This document shows, in pieces, positions 24,730 through 35,686 of a DNA stretch of 64,000 bases. Both the position numbers and the translations under genes were made by a program. How positions within the stretch are numbered: the stretch's first letter is position 1; each line of letters opens with the position of its first letter. Source of the stretch: Steinernema hermaphroditum (taxonomy: Eukaryota; Nematoda; Chromadorea; Rhabditida; Steinernematidae); NCBI GenBank assembly GCA_030435675.1, contig CM059621.1:2418001-2482000 (forward strand), in the 5' to 3' direction. The notes beneath the pieces were generated by a model. The model saw only the letters and a program-made list of their open reading frames with translations, did not search any database and had not been told where the DNA came from.

Positions 24730-26007
24730 ATGGACCTCTACATCTTCCATCACGACGAGTTTGAGCGACGCTACAACTGCTCATTCAAGACCTTCGATGA
24801 GTGGTCGAAATATGGTGTTCAAAATATACCACTGGGCCAGCTATATTTGGTTCTCGGCACGATATACATTGTATGCTAAGATTGTCAATGTATGAATTAT
24901 GGAGTTTGTTGAAGGTTCTCTATATACCCATTCTGATCGTCATGTCCAGGCCTAAGCTGCTGAAGCACTCTTGTTTCAAAATCATGTTCTTCCTCGGATT
25001 AGTCGATATCACGTCGACTGTGCTGAACTGCATCGTCCCAGGATACTTGGGCCTCAAAGGAGTGGTTGGATGCATGTACAGGGACTTTCTGTATATTACT
25101 TGTAGCACAGCGCTGGGTAAGTCGTAGATCGTTGCCGTATCTTACAGGTTCTCTTCAGCATGCTGGTTCTGCCAATGCTGCACATGTACCGTACTCGCTA
25201 TTAACCGCTGCGTCGACTTCTGGAGACCGAAATGGATGATTTGGTTATTTGAAGGCAAAGTAGTGTATTTCTGGATCCTACTTTGCATGTCCTATTTCTT
25301 CACTGTATTCTTCTTCTGCACGTCGGGATTTTTTAGCTCCCTCGGAATGGCCTACTTCTTTGACCCGTACTTTCTTATTCCCATGGAGGAGACGCCTATT
25401 GACAGAAGTGACGTAAGCCAACTAATACATAGGCTCACCGCAAATGATATCATTCAGTACTACAGCATGTTCCACTCAATCAACAACATAGTGATTGTTA
25501 TCGTCTTGCCGGCGCTTTACGGATTTCTTATACTCTCGGTCTGGTGGAAAAGTCGTGGAGCTCAGAGCGCTTCATTGTCAAAAATGCAGAGACAGGTAAA
25601 CATTGACATTTAGAAGCAAAAATGATTTTTCTTAGCTTTTTTTCCAAGCATTCTGGATATGTTTCCTCAACTTCTCGGCAGCGCTCCTCTACGTTTACAT
25701 ACAGTTTTTCTCTGTTCCTTTCTTCTTCCTTATCCCGCTCTCAAACATGTTGTGGCAAGGAAGCAACGGTAATTCAGTATTCTGATTTGTAGGAATCATA
25801 CAATAACTTCCAGGTGGCGCCGTATTAATTTACCTCTGCCTCAATCGAACCATTCGCTCGGGGGTCCTTCAACTGCTGTGCAATCCGTTCGCAAAATATC
25901 AAGAATCAACGTCATCTGCGGTACATCCTTCATCTGGTGTCGGCTCCTCTTACATCAAGCAAGGTTCGCACGCTTTCGATGGAAGTGAAACTCAAGCAGC
26001 CCGCTGA
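24730..26007 (+). CDS. Srt-type 7TM chemoreceptor (copy H)
   Basis: Begins MDLYIFHHDEFERRYNCSFK. After a ~44-bp intron it has VLYIPILIVMSRPKLLKHSC and FKIMFFLGLVDITSTVLNC. Exon 3 has CWFCQCCTCTVLAINRCVDF and SSLGMAYFFDPYFLIPMEET, exon 4 YYSMFHSINNIVIVIVLPAL, exon 5 LFFQAFWICFLNFSAALLYV and exon 6 GGAVLIYLCLNRTIRSGVLQ, ending 26007. The frame is open throughout. A polyadenylation-like AATAAA followed by a run of ten A lies at ~26098-26120. Confidence 0.88.
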
Positions 26008-26124
26008 TCGAAATGCGTAGAGTGGTCTATGCTGTATCGCTATCTATGTTTTATTCGTCGTGGGCATTACCTTATTTTGACAAAATACACTATTTTTAAA
26101 TAAACGGTTTAAAAAAAAAACGCT

Positions 26125-26325
26125 TTGCATGTGGGAGGCTCGCGGAAGGCCTGGAACGCCAGGGTGCCTTGGTTCCATCGTATCGCCAAGAAAGCCGTCA
26201 CCACCGCCCGACAGCCCGAGCCGTCACGTAAAGCTGCAGCACCACTAAGCACTCGGAAGTCTGCACCTCCAGCTGCTCTTATTTTCACACCTCTTCGCTC
26301 CACCGTCCGGATTTATCTTCAATGA
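26125..26325 (+). repeat. diverged partial copy of the SINE-like family
   Basis: GGAAGGCCTGGAACGCCAGG and AGAAAGCCGTCACCACCGCC correspond to the middle of the young copies. It lies just after a poly-A run, beside the last receptor gene, with no gene in it. Confidence 0.65.
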
Positions 26326-26617
26326 GTGCTGAAGCTAATGTGATCGCCACATTCGACTCACAAGGTAACATGTCACGATGTAATCGTGGCGAGACTAGGG
26401 ACAAACGATGGATTTGGGTTAGTTCTTCGAATGGCGCATGTGGTGGGCCCATAGCGCTGAGAGGGCCCTTCAAGTACAATGAACATGGCTGCATTAGCTT
26501 AGAGGATTTTTGTTAGGATCGAAACGTAAATACGTGCTCCTGGACGTGTCTTGTGATGCTCAACAATTTATTCTGCGTGATCGATATCGCTGCATTCACA
26601 GGAATGGGGTACTGATT

Positions 26618-27290
26618 TTAGTATCCATAATAGATGAAGAAGAAGTAGGTCTCCAGATCGTTGCGACAGATGGTCCAGTCGTTAGCGCTTACACCATTGA
26701 TAGCTTGAACCACTTGGTCGACGACCTGCTGAATGTACTGCTGGTTAGCGTAGTTGTTGGCTGCAGAGAGGACAGCAGCCGTTCCGCTGCCGCAGTATTG
26801 AACCAGCTGAAATCGTCGATTATTTTGCAAATACACAGTTAGTTAGGGGTTACATCGTTGTACACAGGCGTGGCGAGGTTCATTCCCGCGCTGGCTGCCG
26901 CGCTCTTCACGGCAGGTTCGTCGTTACCCAGGTCATTCTGTAATTTCTGAAGAACCGCCAATCCTTTGAAAGCCGTCGTGCCTCCGACGTTGTTCACCAC
27001 TGTTTGCTGGAGATCTTAAAGCAAAATTGTCTATGAAACACGGACACCGTGTCATACTGTCGGCAATCTGTTGAAGAGTTGCTCCACTGCAGAGTTGATT
27101 GGCCAGTGCGTTGGCGATCTAAATGACGAAAAACCGTACAATATCTTTCTGTGCATGTTGACAGTACCTTGGCTATTTCGTTGGTAGTTGGTAGGTCGGT
27201 GATATAAGTTTCGACATATCTGGCAAGAGAGTTTACATCTTGTCCCTGAGCGGAAGACAGAAGGAGTACGGCGATGACAGCGATATACAT
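26618..27290 (-). CDS. small secreted three-Cys family protein, member 1
   Basis: Function unknown and no named family recognised. Four exons. Exon 1 (27290-~27170) gives MYIAVIAVLLLSSAQGQ, a signal peptide cleaved near AQG-Q, then DVNSLARYVETYI. Exon 2 reads IANALANQLCSGATLQQIAD, exon 3 LQQTVVNNVGGTTAFKGLAV to NLATPVYND, and exon 4 (26816-26618) LVQYCGSGTAAVLSAANNYA to NDWTICRNDLETYFF and YYGY. Three Cys are conserved across the family (QLC, QYC, TIC). The mature part looks alpha-helical. A TATA-like ATATAAAA lies about 40 bases upstream of the ATG, and longer upstream starts are not conserved in the paralogues. Confidence 0.85.
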
Positions 27291-27714
27291 TGCCGACGGA
27301 ATTGGTGATGGTACCCATTTCTGATGCTTTTTTATATGTGCATTTCCCATCGTTAAAACTAGTCTGACCCGGTAATAACCATTGCCCGTGGATTTGTCTC
27401 TGTTTTCCGGGAACAAACACGCAATTATTCGCAGCTTTTGTTTTAGCTCCCGACCTCTAGTTCCGTGCCTTTATTTCCTTGATATCGTACGCGTGGGATG
27501 CTGTCACAACAATAGTCTATCTTAGTACTAGGACGTGACAGTTTAGTGACACACTGATGGAACGAGAACTGCTCGTTAATGACGGCCGCCCAATCAACTC
27601 TGAGTGGACTACTTTTCTGCAATTTGTAGATAGCATTCCTTATAGATATAGTTTAATTACGTTTTTGTTTGTAGGATCTGTGTACTGTGTAGCATATGTA
27701 TCTTTATCGCTATG

Positions 27715-27815
27715 TTGCACGGATCCGAAGCTTGGTCGCATAAGAAGTCAACGATAATGAAACTCTCGACCGCTCAACGACGGATGGAGCGCAGCATACC
27801 CGAAGTGCCTTTTGA
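27715..27815 (+). pseudogene. non-LTR retrotransposon (RTE-like) reverse transcriptase fragment
   Basis: One frame reads LHGSEAWSHKKSTIMKLSTA then QRRMERSI, matching the conserved C-terminal stretch of RTE/Jockey-type reverse transcriptases (Y-G-S-E-x-W-x then a Q-R-R-M-E-R motif). Only this fragment remains, with no other retrotransposon domain nearby. Confidence 0.7.
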
Positions 27816-27829
27816 AGGCAGCATCGTAT

Positions 27830-27920
27830 GACAGTGGAGCAACTCTTCAACAGATTGCCGACAGTATGGCACAGTGTCCGTATTTCGAAGACGATTTTAC
27901 TTTCAGATCTCCAGCAGTAC
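27830..27920 (+). pseudogene. inverted fragment of small secreted family gene
   Basis: Carries CAGTGGAGCAACTCTTCAAC and AGATTGCCGACAGTATG, then CAGATCTCCAGCAG. These are the end of exon 2, the intron and the start of exon 3 of the gene at 26618-27290, but on the opposite strand. It directly follows the reverse-transcriptase fragment. Confidence 0.7.
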
Positions 27921-28782
27921 ATCCCATCAATTGACCCCGGAGCAGCTGATCCCGGGATAACAGATCTCACGCATAACCAATAGTTCTGCAAGGTTTAAAT
28001 AGACCCAGAAATCACAAAAATTTCGTCCCAATTCCGTGAAATGTTGTATGAACAATTAGAACTTGTAAGAAATAAGCATATCGCAAGAGATACTCGAAAT
28101 GGCCGCTACTCTCCGCAATACGCTTCGTGAAGTTCATGACGATGGTCAAGCATGTCTTCTGGTTCAATTCGGTTCATGCTTTTCGGACGGAAGCCTTCAG
28201 GAATTCGAAATTGGCATGTTTTGTAGAGTTGACCCTGCTCTGTGAGATGCGCCACAACGAATGATACATCGGGATAAAATTCGAAGAATTTGACGGCCAA
28301 AACCATCCGCCCCACAATGCCTCTGATTCACACCAGAATCTAATTAAGGTCTCTCAAAAGTCCTCAAATGAGCCTGGAGCATAGAGTGAGCATAAGTCTA
28401 GCCACATAGTGAAAGAAGCAGGGTGAGGAAGTACAGAATCCCCTATGAAATATCGGATTCCTCTGATCGTCAACGTTCTCTCAAAACGCTTCTATCGTGC
28501 TGTCATCAACATGGTCGGTGATGTTCTTCTTCGAATCGTAGATTTATAATTTAGTTGAGTAGATAGTCATGAACCTAATTGTGTGGAGTAACAAAAAGAG
28601 TCATAACTCAGACTGTTAGCTGTTCGTTATCATTGCATATCACCGACCGTAGCACCGACCGTCCTGCCTTTGAGTCATTGACATTTGTATCGTTTACACT
28701 AATGTCTCAAAATTTCCCAATCAACTGTTTATTCTGTAACATTGACACCACTGAATTCACCGGAAATAACCTTCAGTTCCCT

Positions 28783-29450
28783 TCAATATCCGTAATATTG
28801 GAAGAAGACATAGTTGGCTAGGTCATTGCGGCAAATGGTCCAGTCGTTGGCGCTCACACTGTTTATAGCTTGAACGACTTGATCGGCAGCTTGTTGAAGG
28901 TAGTCGTGATTGGCGTAGGCGTTGGCTCGAGCGAAAACGGCATCTGCGCCACTGCTACAGTATTGAACTAGCTGTAATAATAAAACTGATCAAATTCTGT
29001 AACGAGTTATGTTTTACATCGTTGTACACAGGCGTGGCGAGGTTCATTCCAACGCTGGCTACGGCGTTCTTCACAGGAGTCGCGTCGTTTCCCAGGTCAT
29101 TTTGTAATCTTTGACCTACGGCCATTCCTGTGAACGCCGTTTGTCCTCCGATATTATTCATCACTGTTTGTTGGAGATCTTAAAAGAAAAATTGTTCATA
29201 AAATAAGGTAGAAATGTTTACTGTCGGCTATTTGTTGAAGCGTAGCTCCGCCGCACATTTGATTGACCAGTGCGTTGGCCACCTAAATCACGCATGAGCT
29301 ATTTTACGACGACTCAGTTCACGGTACCTTGACTATATCGTCAGTAGTGGGCACGGTTGAGCCGTATGTGTGAGCATAATCGGCAAGAGAGTAAATATCT
29401 TGCGCTTGAGCAGCTGATACAGCGAGAAGAACGACCACAGCGATGTACAT
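28783..29450 (-). CDS. small secreted three-Cys family protein, member 2
   Basis: Four-exon paralogue with signal peptide MYIAVVVLLAVSAAQAQ, then DIYSLADYAHTY, VANALVNQMCGGATLQQIAD, LQQTVMNNIGGQTAFTGMAV, NLATPVYND, LVQYCSSGADAVFARANAYA and NDWTICRNDLANYVFF, ending YYGY. All three conserved Cys are present and no frame break is seen. TATAAA lies ~40 bases upstream of the ATG on the minus strand (29489-29494). Confidence 0.85.
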
Positions 29451-30572
29451 TGTTGTCAACAGGAATATCATTACGTAACTGGTTCTCTTTTTATAAGAGC
29501 AGCAATATGATTGAAGCTAGTATCACATATATTGTTAACAAGTGCCCTTTCGGATTTGTCTGTGTTTTTGGTGATAGACGTGTAATTATCCCTTGATGAT
29601 ATCTGGTTTGGTTCTGCACTTCCTTCTATTCGCCGAATAATACCGATGTCCACGAGTATCGACTGTAACAACAGCATCTTGGCTTCTAATCTGCTAACTG
29701 TTTGAGTGTGCCAATCATGGGCAGCTCTCTAAGTAACTTAATTTTCCCATCATACTCGATTCCTTCAAAGTATGGGAACTGTCTTACCGAGTTCATGAAG
29801 CGAGCATGAAAGATACAAAAAAAAATTCAAGTTAAAGATTTCCGTTGAATATGACCATGTGAATGCTCTTTGAAATCAAATGACTACATCCAAGCTTGCA
29901 AACATGGCGCCAGTGACCTGCACGGCCGAACTAGCTGGTGTCGTGTTTGACATCATTCATTCACGTCATTCGAGCGCCGCGGCCTCAGATGGCATTTTTG
30001 AGCTGTCTTCTGTATGATGCTGCTTGTGCTTTTCGCTGTCGCAGTGTTTCTCTGTTTCATCATTTTTTTGTGGGTACATAATCCTTAAGATAATCGGATA
30101 ATCCTTAAGACTATCAAGAAAATTCATTCGAATGATTCTTGTGGTTAACCATCACCGTAAGGCTTAAGGAATATGTCTAAGAATTTAAGTTGCGGGCGAG
30201 CATGGGATAACATCCAGACTTGACTTAGGCTCCAGCTTAAGTTCATACTTAATGATTGAACGGAAGCCCTGAAATATTGAAAGCACCTTGTACTCCGAGC
30301 AGCTGGAAAATCTCCGAGGAATTTGCCATTGTTCCAGGGCGTTGGCTTCAAATTCTGGCGCTCTAATATTATCGTTTTTCGTTATCGGGTTTCACTCTCT
30401 TCCCTATTACTCAAATATACTTTACTCGTCTTGCGTCGTGCATTTTTTTTGCCAATCTAGCAGCTCTTCAAGCTAACGCTTCAAACTTTCAAACTTTATT
30501 CTTTTTTCAAACTTCAAACAAACTTTATTCTTTCACAAAGCATCGCTGAGGTCACAGGTCATACAGTGAACT
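29451..30572. other. intergenic, no gene recognised
   Basis: Only the promoter of member 2 and short repeats (ATAATCCTTAAGA twice near 30080-30110) are seen. Confidence 0.5.
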
Positions 30573-31242
30573 CTAGTAACCGTAGTTACTGAAGAAGACG
30601 TAGTTAGCCAGATCGTTGCGACAGATGGTCCAGTCGTTGGCATTCACACTGCTTACAGCTTGAACCATTTGGTCAATGACTTGCTGTGCGTATTGTTGAT
30701 TGGCGTAGTTGTTGGCTGCAGATAGAACGGCAGCCGTTCCGCTGCTGCAGTATTGAACCAGCTGAAATGGTCAATTCTTTCACATAAACACAGTTAGTTA
30801 CGGCTTACATCGTTGTACACAGGTGTGGCGAGGTTCATTCCCGCGTTCGATACTGCATTCTGAACGGCGGACTCATCATTGCCAAGGTCATCGTGCAATT
30901 GCTGGCCAACAGCCATTCCTTTGGCAGCTGTTGTTCCCCCCACGTTGTTTACCACTGTCTGTCTAAGATCTTAAAAACAAAAAAGTTATCGAAACGTCTA
31001 TAAAACGCTTACTGTCGGCAATCTGCTGAAGTGTAGCTCCACTGCAGAGTTGATTGGCCAGTGCGTTGGCGACCTAAAAAGAGAAATTAGAGAGGGAAGC
31101 GTAATATTTAGCACAGTACGTTGACTATATCATTGCTGGTAGGCATGTTGCTGACGTAATTATTGATATAGCTAGCCAGAGAGTTGACGTCCTGGGCATT
31201 GGCAGCAGCCACAACAAGGAGAACGACCGCAGCGATGTACAT
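30573..31242 (-). CDS. small secreted three-Cys family protein, member 3
   Basis: Four exons with signal peptide MYIAAVVLLVVAAANAQ, then DVNSLASYINNYVSNMP, VANALANQLCSGATLQQIAD, LRQTVVNNVGGTTAAKGMAV, NLATPVYND, LVQYCSSGTAAVLSAANNYA and NDWTICRNDLANYVFF, ending NYGY at 30573. It is closest to members 1 and 2, consistent with local tandem duplication. The frame is open in all exons. Confidence 0.85.
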
Positions 31243-32088
31243 TGTTGCCAGCTGTGATGAAGGTGGAATGTTTCGGCATTTGTATTGATACTGTTAGGGT
31301 TCAATCGAGTGCTGAGCACGCAATTAAAGAGGATTTCCGCGTATTTTTGATAACGAACAAGCAATTACGCAAGTGCTCGTCGTGGTGATTGCCTCTGTAT
31401 TTTCAGTTCCATTTGTTCAGCCACGAGTGCATGACATAGATAATGGCGAGACAGCATCAGTGTTCACAGTTAATTTGAGCGACAGAGTGCAACAAAACTG
31501 GAAGTCTTGGTGGTTGGCTGTCAATCGGCCGTAATAATTTACGGAAGAATTTTGTTTATTGCGATGGAGTGAGCTATAAAAGTCATTGTACTCTACCCAA
31601 CTTTGAGATAAAGAAAGCAGCGCGCATGATACTAACGGCAAGAAGCGCCGACACTGAACAAGAGTGATACGATACTGCAAACATCATATTCTAATATCGT
31701 TGATAAAACGCCGATACAACTTTTATCTTGTTTCCCGTACTAGCATAGCGTTCCGATTCATGCGCTAAATGATGATGATCGACTGCTCCAGTTTTTCAAC
31801 ATTTATTACTTCTGCGATTACCTACTCTTTGTAGTGCGTAGCTTCATTGGAGGCTACTTGGAATTGCACCACTACTTACACCTTTTGCTCTGGCCGCAGC
31901 ATGAACAAGCACTCGAGGATGTACCGTCTTACCTTTCAATCTTTCTTTTTTGGTGTTTTATGAAACGGGTGTACTAGCTCTCTCTTTGTTCTCTCTCCCA
32001 GCTGTGGCCGGCTCGCGGCTGGCTCAGTTTTAGCTCGGAGTCAACTGAGCCGAGCTTGCGAAATGTTGAGCCGAGCCGGTCAACTGAC
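31243..32088. other. intergenic, no gene recognised
   Basis: Contains a GGCTCG/GAGCCG-rich stretch at ~31,995-32,088 resembling 480-600. Nothing else is recognised. Confidence 0.45.
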
Positions 32089-33114
32089 AAGGGACCTGTC
32101 TAATATGTCCGCCGAGTTAGGAGCTCAAATTTGGCATAGTAATAGGACTTCAGGGTCTTTCATTTGTGCCCCCAGCGATCGGTCGGGTCGTCCACTCGCT
32201 CTCTCTCTCTGAGGCTGTCTGAGCCGAATGAGTTGAGTGAGCGGTCGTTCTCGGCCGTCGTTGTTGGCGCAATGATCGCCCCGGCTCCCAGAAGGCCTGG
32301 AACACCAGGGAGCCGTAGTTCCACCGTCTCGCCAAAAAGCCTGTCACGACCGCCCGACTCTACCCGCGCCGCCAGAGAAGCCGAAGAAACGTTGCAACTC
32401 CGAAGTCCGCGCGGCCAGCCGAACCGAAGATGACTCTCCGCTCCGTTGGCTCTGCTCCACCGCTATTCCACTTCCGGAATCAGCTCTTCACGACTTCGAT
32501 GCCCGCGCAAACTAATGGGAACGCTGCATTCTATTCGGATTCGTCTGCTCCACCGAAATCAGAAAAAATCAGCGACCACGGTCTGACTCTGTTCTTCTTT
32601 GTGCATATATGAGACGTCCTGCACGGCGTAAGCCGTTGATTCGGGAAGATAAATCGTGTAAATAGGACTTCACAAGACTAATACAGAGCCAAAGGCTTTT
32701 CGCCTGTCGTTGACTTTAACCTAGTTAAAAGCATTAAAATTGGGAAAATTCACTCATTAAGGATAATACAAGATCGAATGTCGATGCTTGCTTCGAAGCG
32801 TAGTGGTCACGTTGCAGGACCGCTGTTTTCTCAATGGGGGTTCGAATCCGGTTGAAATCTTTATGATTCTCTTTCTTTTATTTCTATTTCCTTTTCTTTT
32901 CTAACCCCGAAAAACGCCAAAAAAGCAAAATTATCCTTAATTAATCCTTGTATTATCCTTAATGAGTGAATTTTCCAAATTTTTAGTCATGCTTTTAGCT
33001 AGGTTAAAGTCAACGACAGGCGAAAAGCCTTTGGCTCTGTATTAGTCTTGTGAAGTCCTATTACTGTGCCAAATTTGAGCTCCTAACTCGGCGGACATGT
33101 TAGACAGGTCCCTT
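32089..33114. mobile_element. MITE with long inverted arms, hosting a SINE-like copy
   Basis: The left arm starts AAGGGACCTGTCTAATATGT (32089) and the right arm ends ACATGTTAGACAGGTCCCTT (33114). The arms match inward through GGAGCTCAAATTTGGCA, AATAGGACTTCACAAGAC and CATTAAGGATAATACAAG. Excluding the SINE-like insertion (32153-32660) it is about 500 bp. The central part contains TAGTGGTCACG (32801) and GGTTCGAATCC (32839), spaced like pol III A and B boxes, but it does not fold into a good tRNA. No target duplication can be assigned because another transposon abuts the right end. Confidence 0.7.
32153..32660 (+). mobile_element. SINE-like retroposon, copy 2
   Basis: Near-identical to copy 1. 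It begins GGGTCTTTCATTTGTGCCCC, ends AGATAAATCGTGTA and is flanked by the 12-bp repeat AATAGGACTTCA (32141-32152 and 32661-32672). The target lies in the left arm of the MITE. The intact right arm shows the empty site (TTGTGAAGTCCTATTA in reverse orientation). Confidence 0.8.
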
Positions 33115-33520
33115 AAGGCCTGTTTATACTCTGCGCGACAGCGCGACGTGTCGCGCAGCGCGGCGACCGATTGTTGCCGCTCACCTCGCTGAGCTGCAGG
33201 GTGTGTGTCGCGCAGCTGCGTAGTCGTTTTTTGTGCAAAATTCATCGGATTTTTTTTGTTCCGACGCATTTTCTGTGCCTGCCGACGTCTTGCGTTCAGT
33301 TTTCTCGGGCTTTGGGGGATTCATCACTTCTCAGTCAGTGGGAATCACTTTGCTTTCGGGAACTGATGTTCTTGTTTGTCACAGAGAAGTGGTTCGTTGC
33401 TCTTTGCGAGTCATATGATCGTAGTGGCTGTCGTAATTCCGACGGCATTTGCGTGCTATCACAGCGAATATATAATTCCTTCTGTTTTCAGGCTACCCCC
33501 GGGTCAACAGCGAGTCACAC

Positions 33521-33930
33521 ATGGAGGAGACCATTAACATCGACGTCAAGAGCCACATCATTGCGCTCGTGAAGAGGCGCGAAAACCTCTGGAAAGTGAA
33601 GACTCGAGGCTACAAGATTGACAACAAAAAGGTCGAAGATACCAAGAGATCGGCGACGAAGTCAATAAGCTCCACGGACTCTCGATAATTGGTTTGTAAT
33701 CATTTGCATGAGCAACGTAGATGAAATAATGCTGTTTAGGAGGTCAGGCGCGCGGTGTTTTTAAGAACCTTCGCGACACTTATTCAAGAAGAATCAGAAA
33801 CGCGAAGAAAGATATGAAGACGACTGGTTCTGGCGCTGAAACTACAAAGACCAGCAAAGCGAAAGCACAAAAAGAAGAAGCTTTTCCGCCACACCCGCCA
33901 CTCTACGACGTCCGACTACGGCGGATTTGA
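33521..33930 (+). pseudogene. Harbinger MADF/Myb-like partner protein, frameshifted
   Basis: An ATG at 33521 opens IDVKSHIIALVKRRENLWKV, a MADF-type DNA-binding start. Near 33640 the frame shifts by one base and continues in another frame as QEIGDEVNKLHGLSIIG. After a short intron the next exon gives FKNLRDTYSRRIRNAKKD, the end of a MADF domain, stopping at 33930. In living Harbinger elements this protein assists transposase nuclear entry and DNA binding. Confidence 0.65.
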
Positions 33931-33944
33931 TAGAAGTTGCTGGA

Positions 33945-34591
33945 CGTTTTGAGCACAGATGGCTCTTTCCCAACTGCATCGCCGCGCTGGATGGAAAACA
34001 TTTTTTTTGCTAGAGGTAGGTTTCCTCCACATCTCAGGTGAACCGTCTACGTATTTTAGGCTCCTTGCGCTGCGGGATCGTTGTACGTTAACTACAAACT
34101 CTTCCACTCCATAGCCGGATTAGCTTGGGTAGATGCCGATTAGCGTTTCTTATTCTTCGACGTCGGCTCCCCTGGACGACAATCAGACTCCTCGATCTAC
34201 GAGGACAGTCCGATTCCCCCACTGATTCACAGATTGCTTCCCGCAGATAGGATAGTTGGAGAAGAAACACTTCCGTACGTTGTAGTTGTGGATCAAGGCT
34301 TCGCGCTGTCAAAAGACGTCATGCGTCCCTTCGCCACAGAGTGAAGCCGTTGGCGATTTACAAAAGCGTGAATTCAACAAAAGGCTCTGTCAGTAAGCCT
34401 AATGATCATCGAGATACGTACTCATGCTCGTTTAGTGCTCGCAGGAATCGAGGTGACGATCTTCCTGAAGATATCTCGAGGGCTCTCGAATTGACGGATG
34501 ACACAACCGCCCGGCCTCCAGAACAGATGTCAAAACAAGCAACACAAGAAGGAAAGCAAACGAGGCTGATGTTTACGAGGTATTTTGCTAG
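33945..34591 (+). pseudogene. Harbinger DDE transposase, multiple stops
   Basis: Fragments read RWLFPNCIAALDGKHFF (first catalytic Asp), GSLYVNYKLFHSIAGLAWVD, FLFFDVGSPGRQSDSSIYED (second Asp) and YVVVVDQGFALSKDVMRPF, all in the order of the DDE_Tnp_4 superfamily. A TAG follows the first block, another stop follows WVDAD, and a TGA follows ATE. The C-terminal part is scattered over frames. It is clearly dead. Confidence 0.75.
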
Positions 34592-34720
34592 TGTATAAGG
34601 ACGAGTGTCTTTCTGAGAATAAGACCAATAAATCGTTTAAATCGACAGCGACGACCGGTCGCACAGCTGCGCGACACGTTTTGCTGTCGCGCAGTCGCGC
34701 AGAGTATAAACAGGCCTTTA

Positions 34721-35010
34721 TGAGTCGGCTCCTATCGGCTTCATTCTTAGAGCGTTGGACCACTCGATACACTTCATGACACAGATGGGAATCGTCGGAT
34801 CTTTCCCTTTTCGGGGATTTCAATGGTCGTTCCCCTTCCTCAGAGCATCGACGACCTTCGCGGTAACATTTCTCGCACTCGGATGCGTTGCATCGTTCAT
34901 TATTTGTGCATAGCATCACTCAACATAGTGTCTTATATTTTCTCATTGAATTCAACGTTTTATTCTCTGAACATTACATCACTGATTTAGAGAAGGGGCT
35001 CCACTGCAGT
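34721..35010. other. intergenic, no gene recognised
   Basis: Short spacer between the Harbinger relic and the next secreted-family gene. Nothing is recognised. Confidence 0.5.
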
Positions 35011-35686
35011 TCAGTAACCGTAGTTGCCAAAGAAGATGTAGTTTGCAAGGTCGTTGCGACAGGTCGCCCAGTCGTTCGGGTTCACGCTGCTGACAGCTTG
35101 ATAGACCACATCAAAGATTTGCTGAGCAAATTGTTGATTTGCGTAGTTGTTGGCCTGAGCGAAGACGGCAGCCGTGCCGCTACCGCAGTACTGAACCAGC
35201 TGTAATCGCATAATTTTAGCAGATGTGGCGTGCGATGAGCCAAGTTTACGTCGTTATATACAGGCGCGGCAAGCTGGTACGCCGCGGCCTGTACAGCGCT
35301 GATGACGGCATCGAGGTCATTACCGAGGTCGCCCTTCAACTTGGCGGCAATAGCCAAAGCTCGCATAGCGGTTTGTGGTCCAACGTTCTGAATTGCCGTT
35401 TGCTCAAGGTCTAAAGAAGTACCCTTGAGGGGGAACTGGAAAATGGGCCTTACTCCCGCCGATCTGTTCAAGACTAGCTCCACTACAGGCCTGGTTGGCA
35501 ACAGCGTTCGCTACCTTAAAGGAAAGTAGTAATATTGCGGGAATCCAAGTTACTGTTCACCTTTACTATTTCGCCATTGGTTGCAAAGTTTGTTATGCTG
35601 CTGTAAAAGAAGCTGGCTAACGAGTTAACATCCTGAGCATGGGCGGTAGCAGAAAGAATGACGATAAGAACTACAGTGGTGTACAT
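35011..35686 (-). CDS. small secreted three-Cys family protein, member 4
   Basis: Signal peptide MYTTVVLIVILSATAHAQ, then DVNSLASFFYSSITNFA, VANAVANQACSGASLEQIGG, LEQTAIQNVGPQTAMRALAI, AAPVYND, LVQYCGSGTAAVFAQANNYA and NDWATCRNDLANYIFF, ending NYGY. Four exons with the standard boundaries and three conserved Cys. A TATAAAAA box lies ~30 bases upstream (about 35715-35722). Confidence 0.85.

Larger units (their letters stand above)
27291..28782. other. intergenic with two relics
   Basis: Contains a LINE reverse-transcriptase fragment (27715-27815) followed by an inverted fragment of the small secreted family (27830-27920). The minus frame at 28106-28315 matches no family I know. Confidence 0.55.
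33116..34717 (+). mobile_element. decayed PIF/Harbinger DNA transposon
   Basis: Terminal inverted repeats AGGCCTGTTTATACTCTGCG (start) and its reverse complement (end 34717) are flanked by the 3-bp duplication TTA (33113-33115 and 34718-34720), the class hallmark (TWA). Inside are two coding relics, a MADF/Myb-like partner and a DDE nuclease of the DDE_Tnp_4 type, the usual two-gene content of Harbinger elements. Both are broken, so it is non-autonomous. Confidence 0.85.

Noticed and set aside
26510..26842. Plus-strand frames opposite the secreted-family exons (also at 30.6, 35.0, 36.3, 37.9, 62.2 kb)
   Set aside because: They are mirror frames of the conserved last exons. The minus or plus strand with signal peptide, splice sites and YGY end is the coding one.
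28106..28315. Minus-strand frame of 69 codons with plausible protein composition
   Set aside because: No recognised motif, no splice partners and no paralogue; left unannotated.
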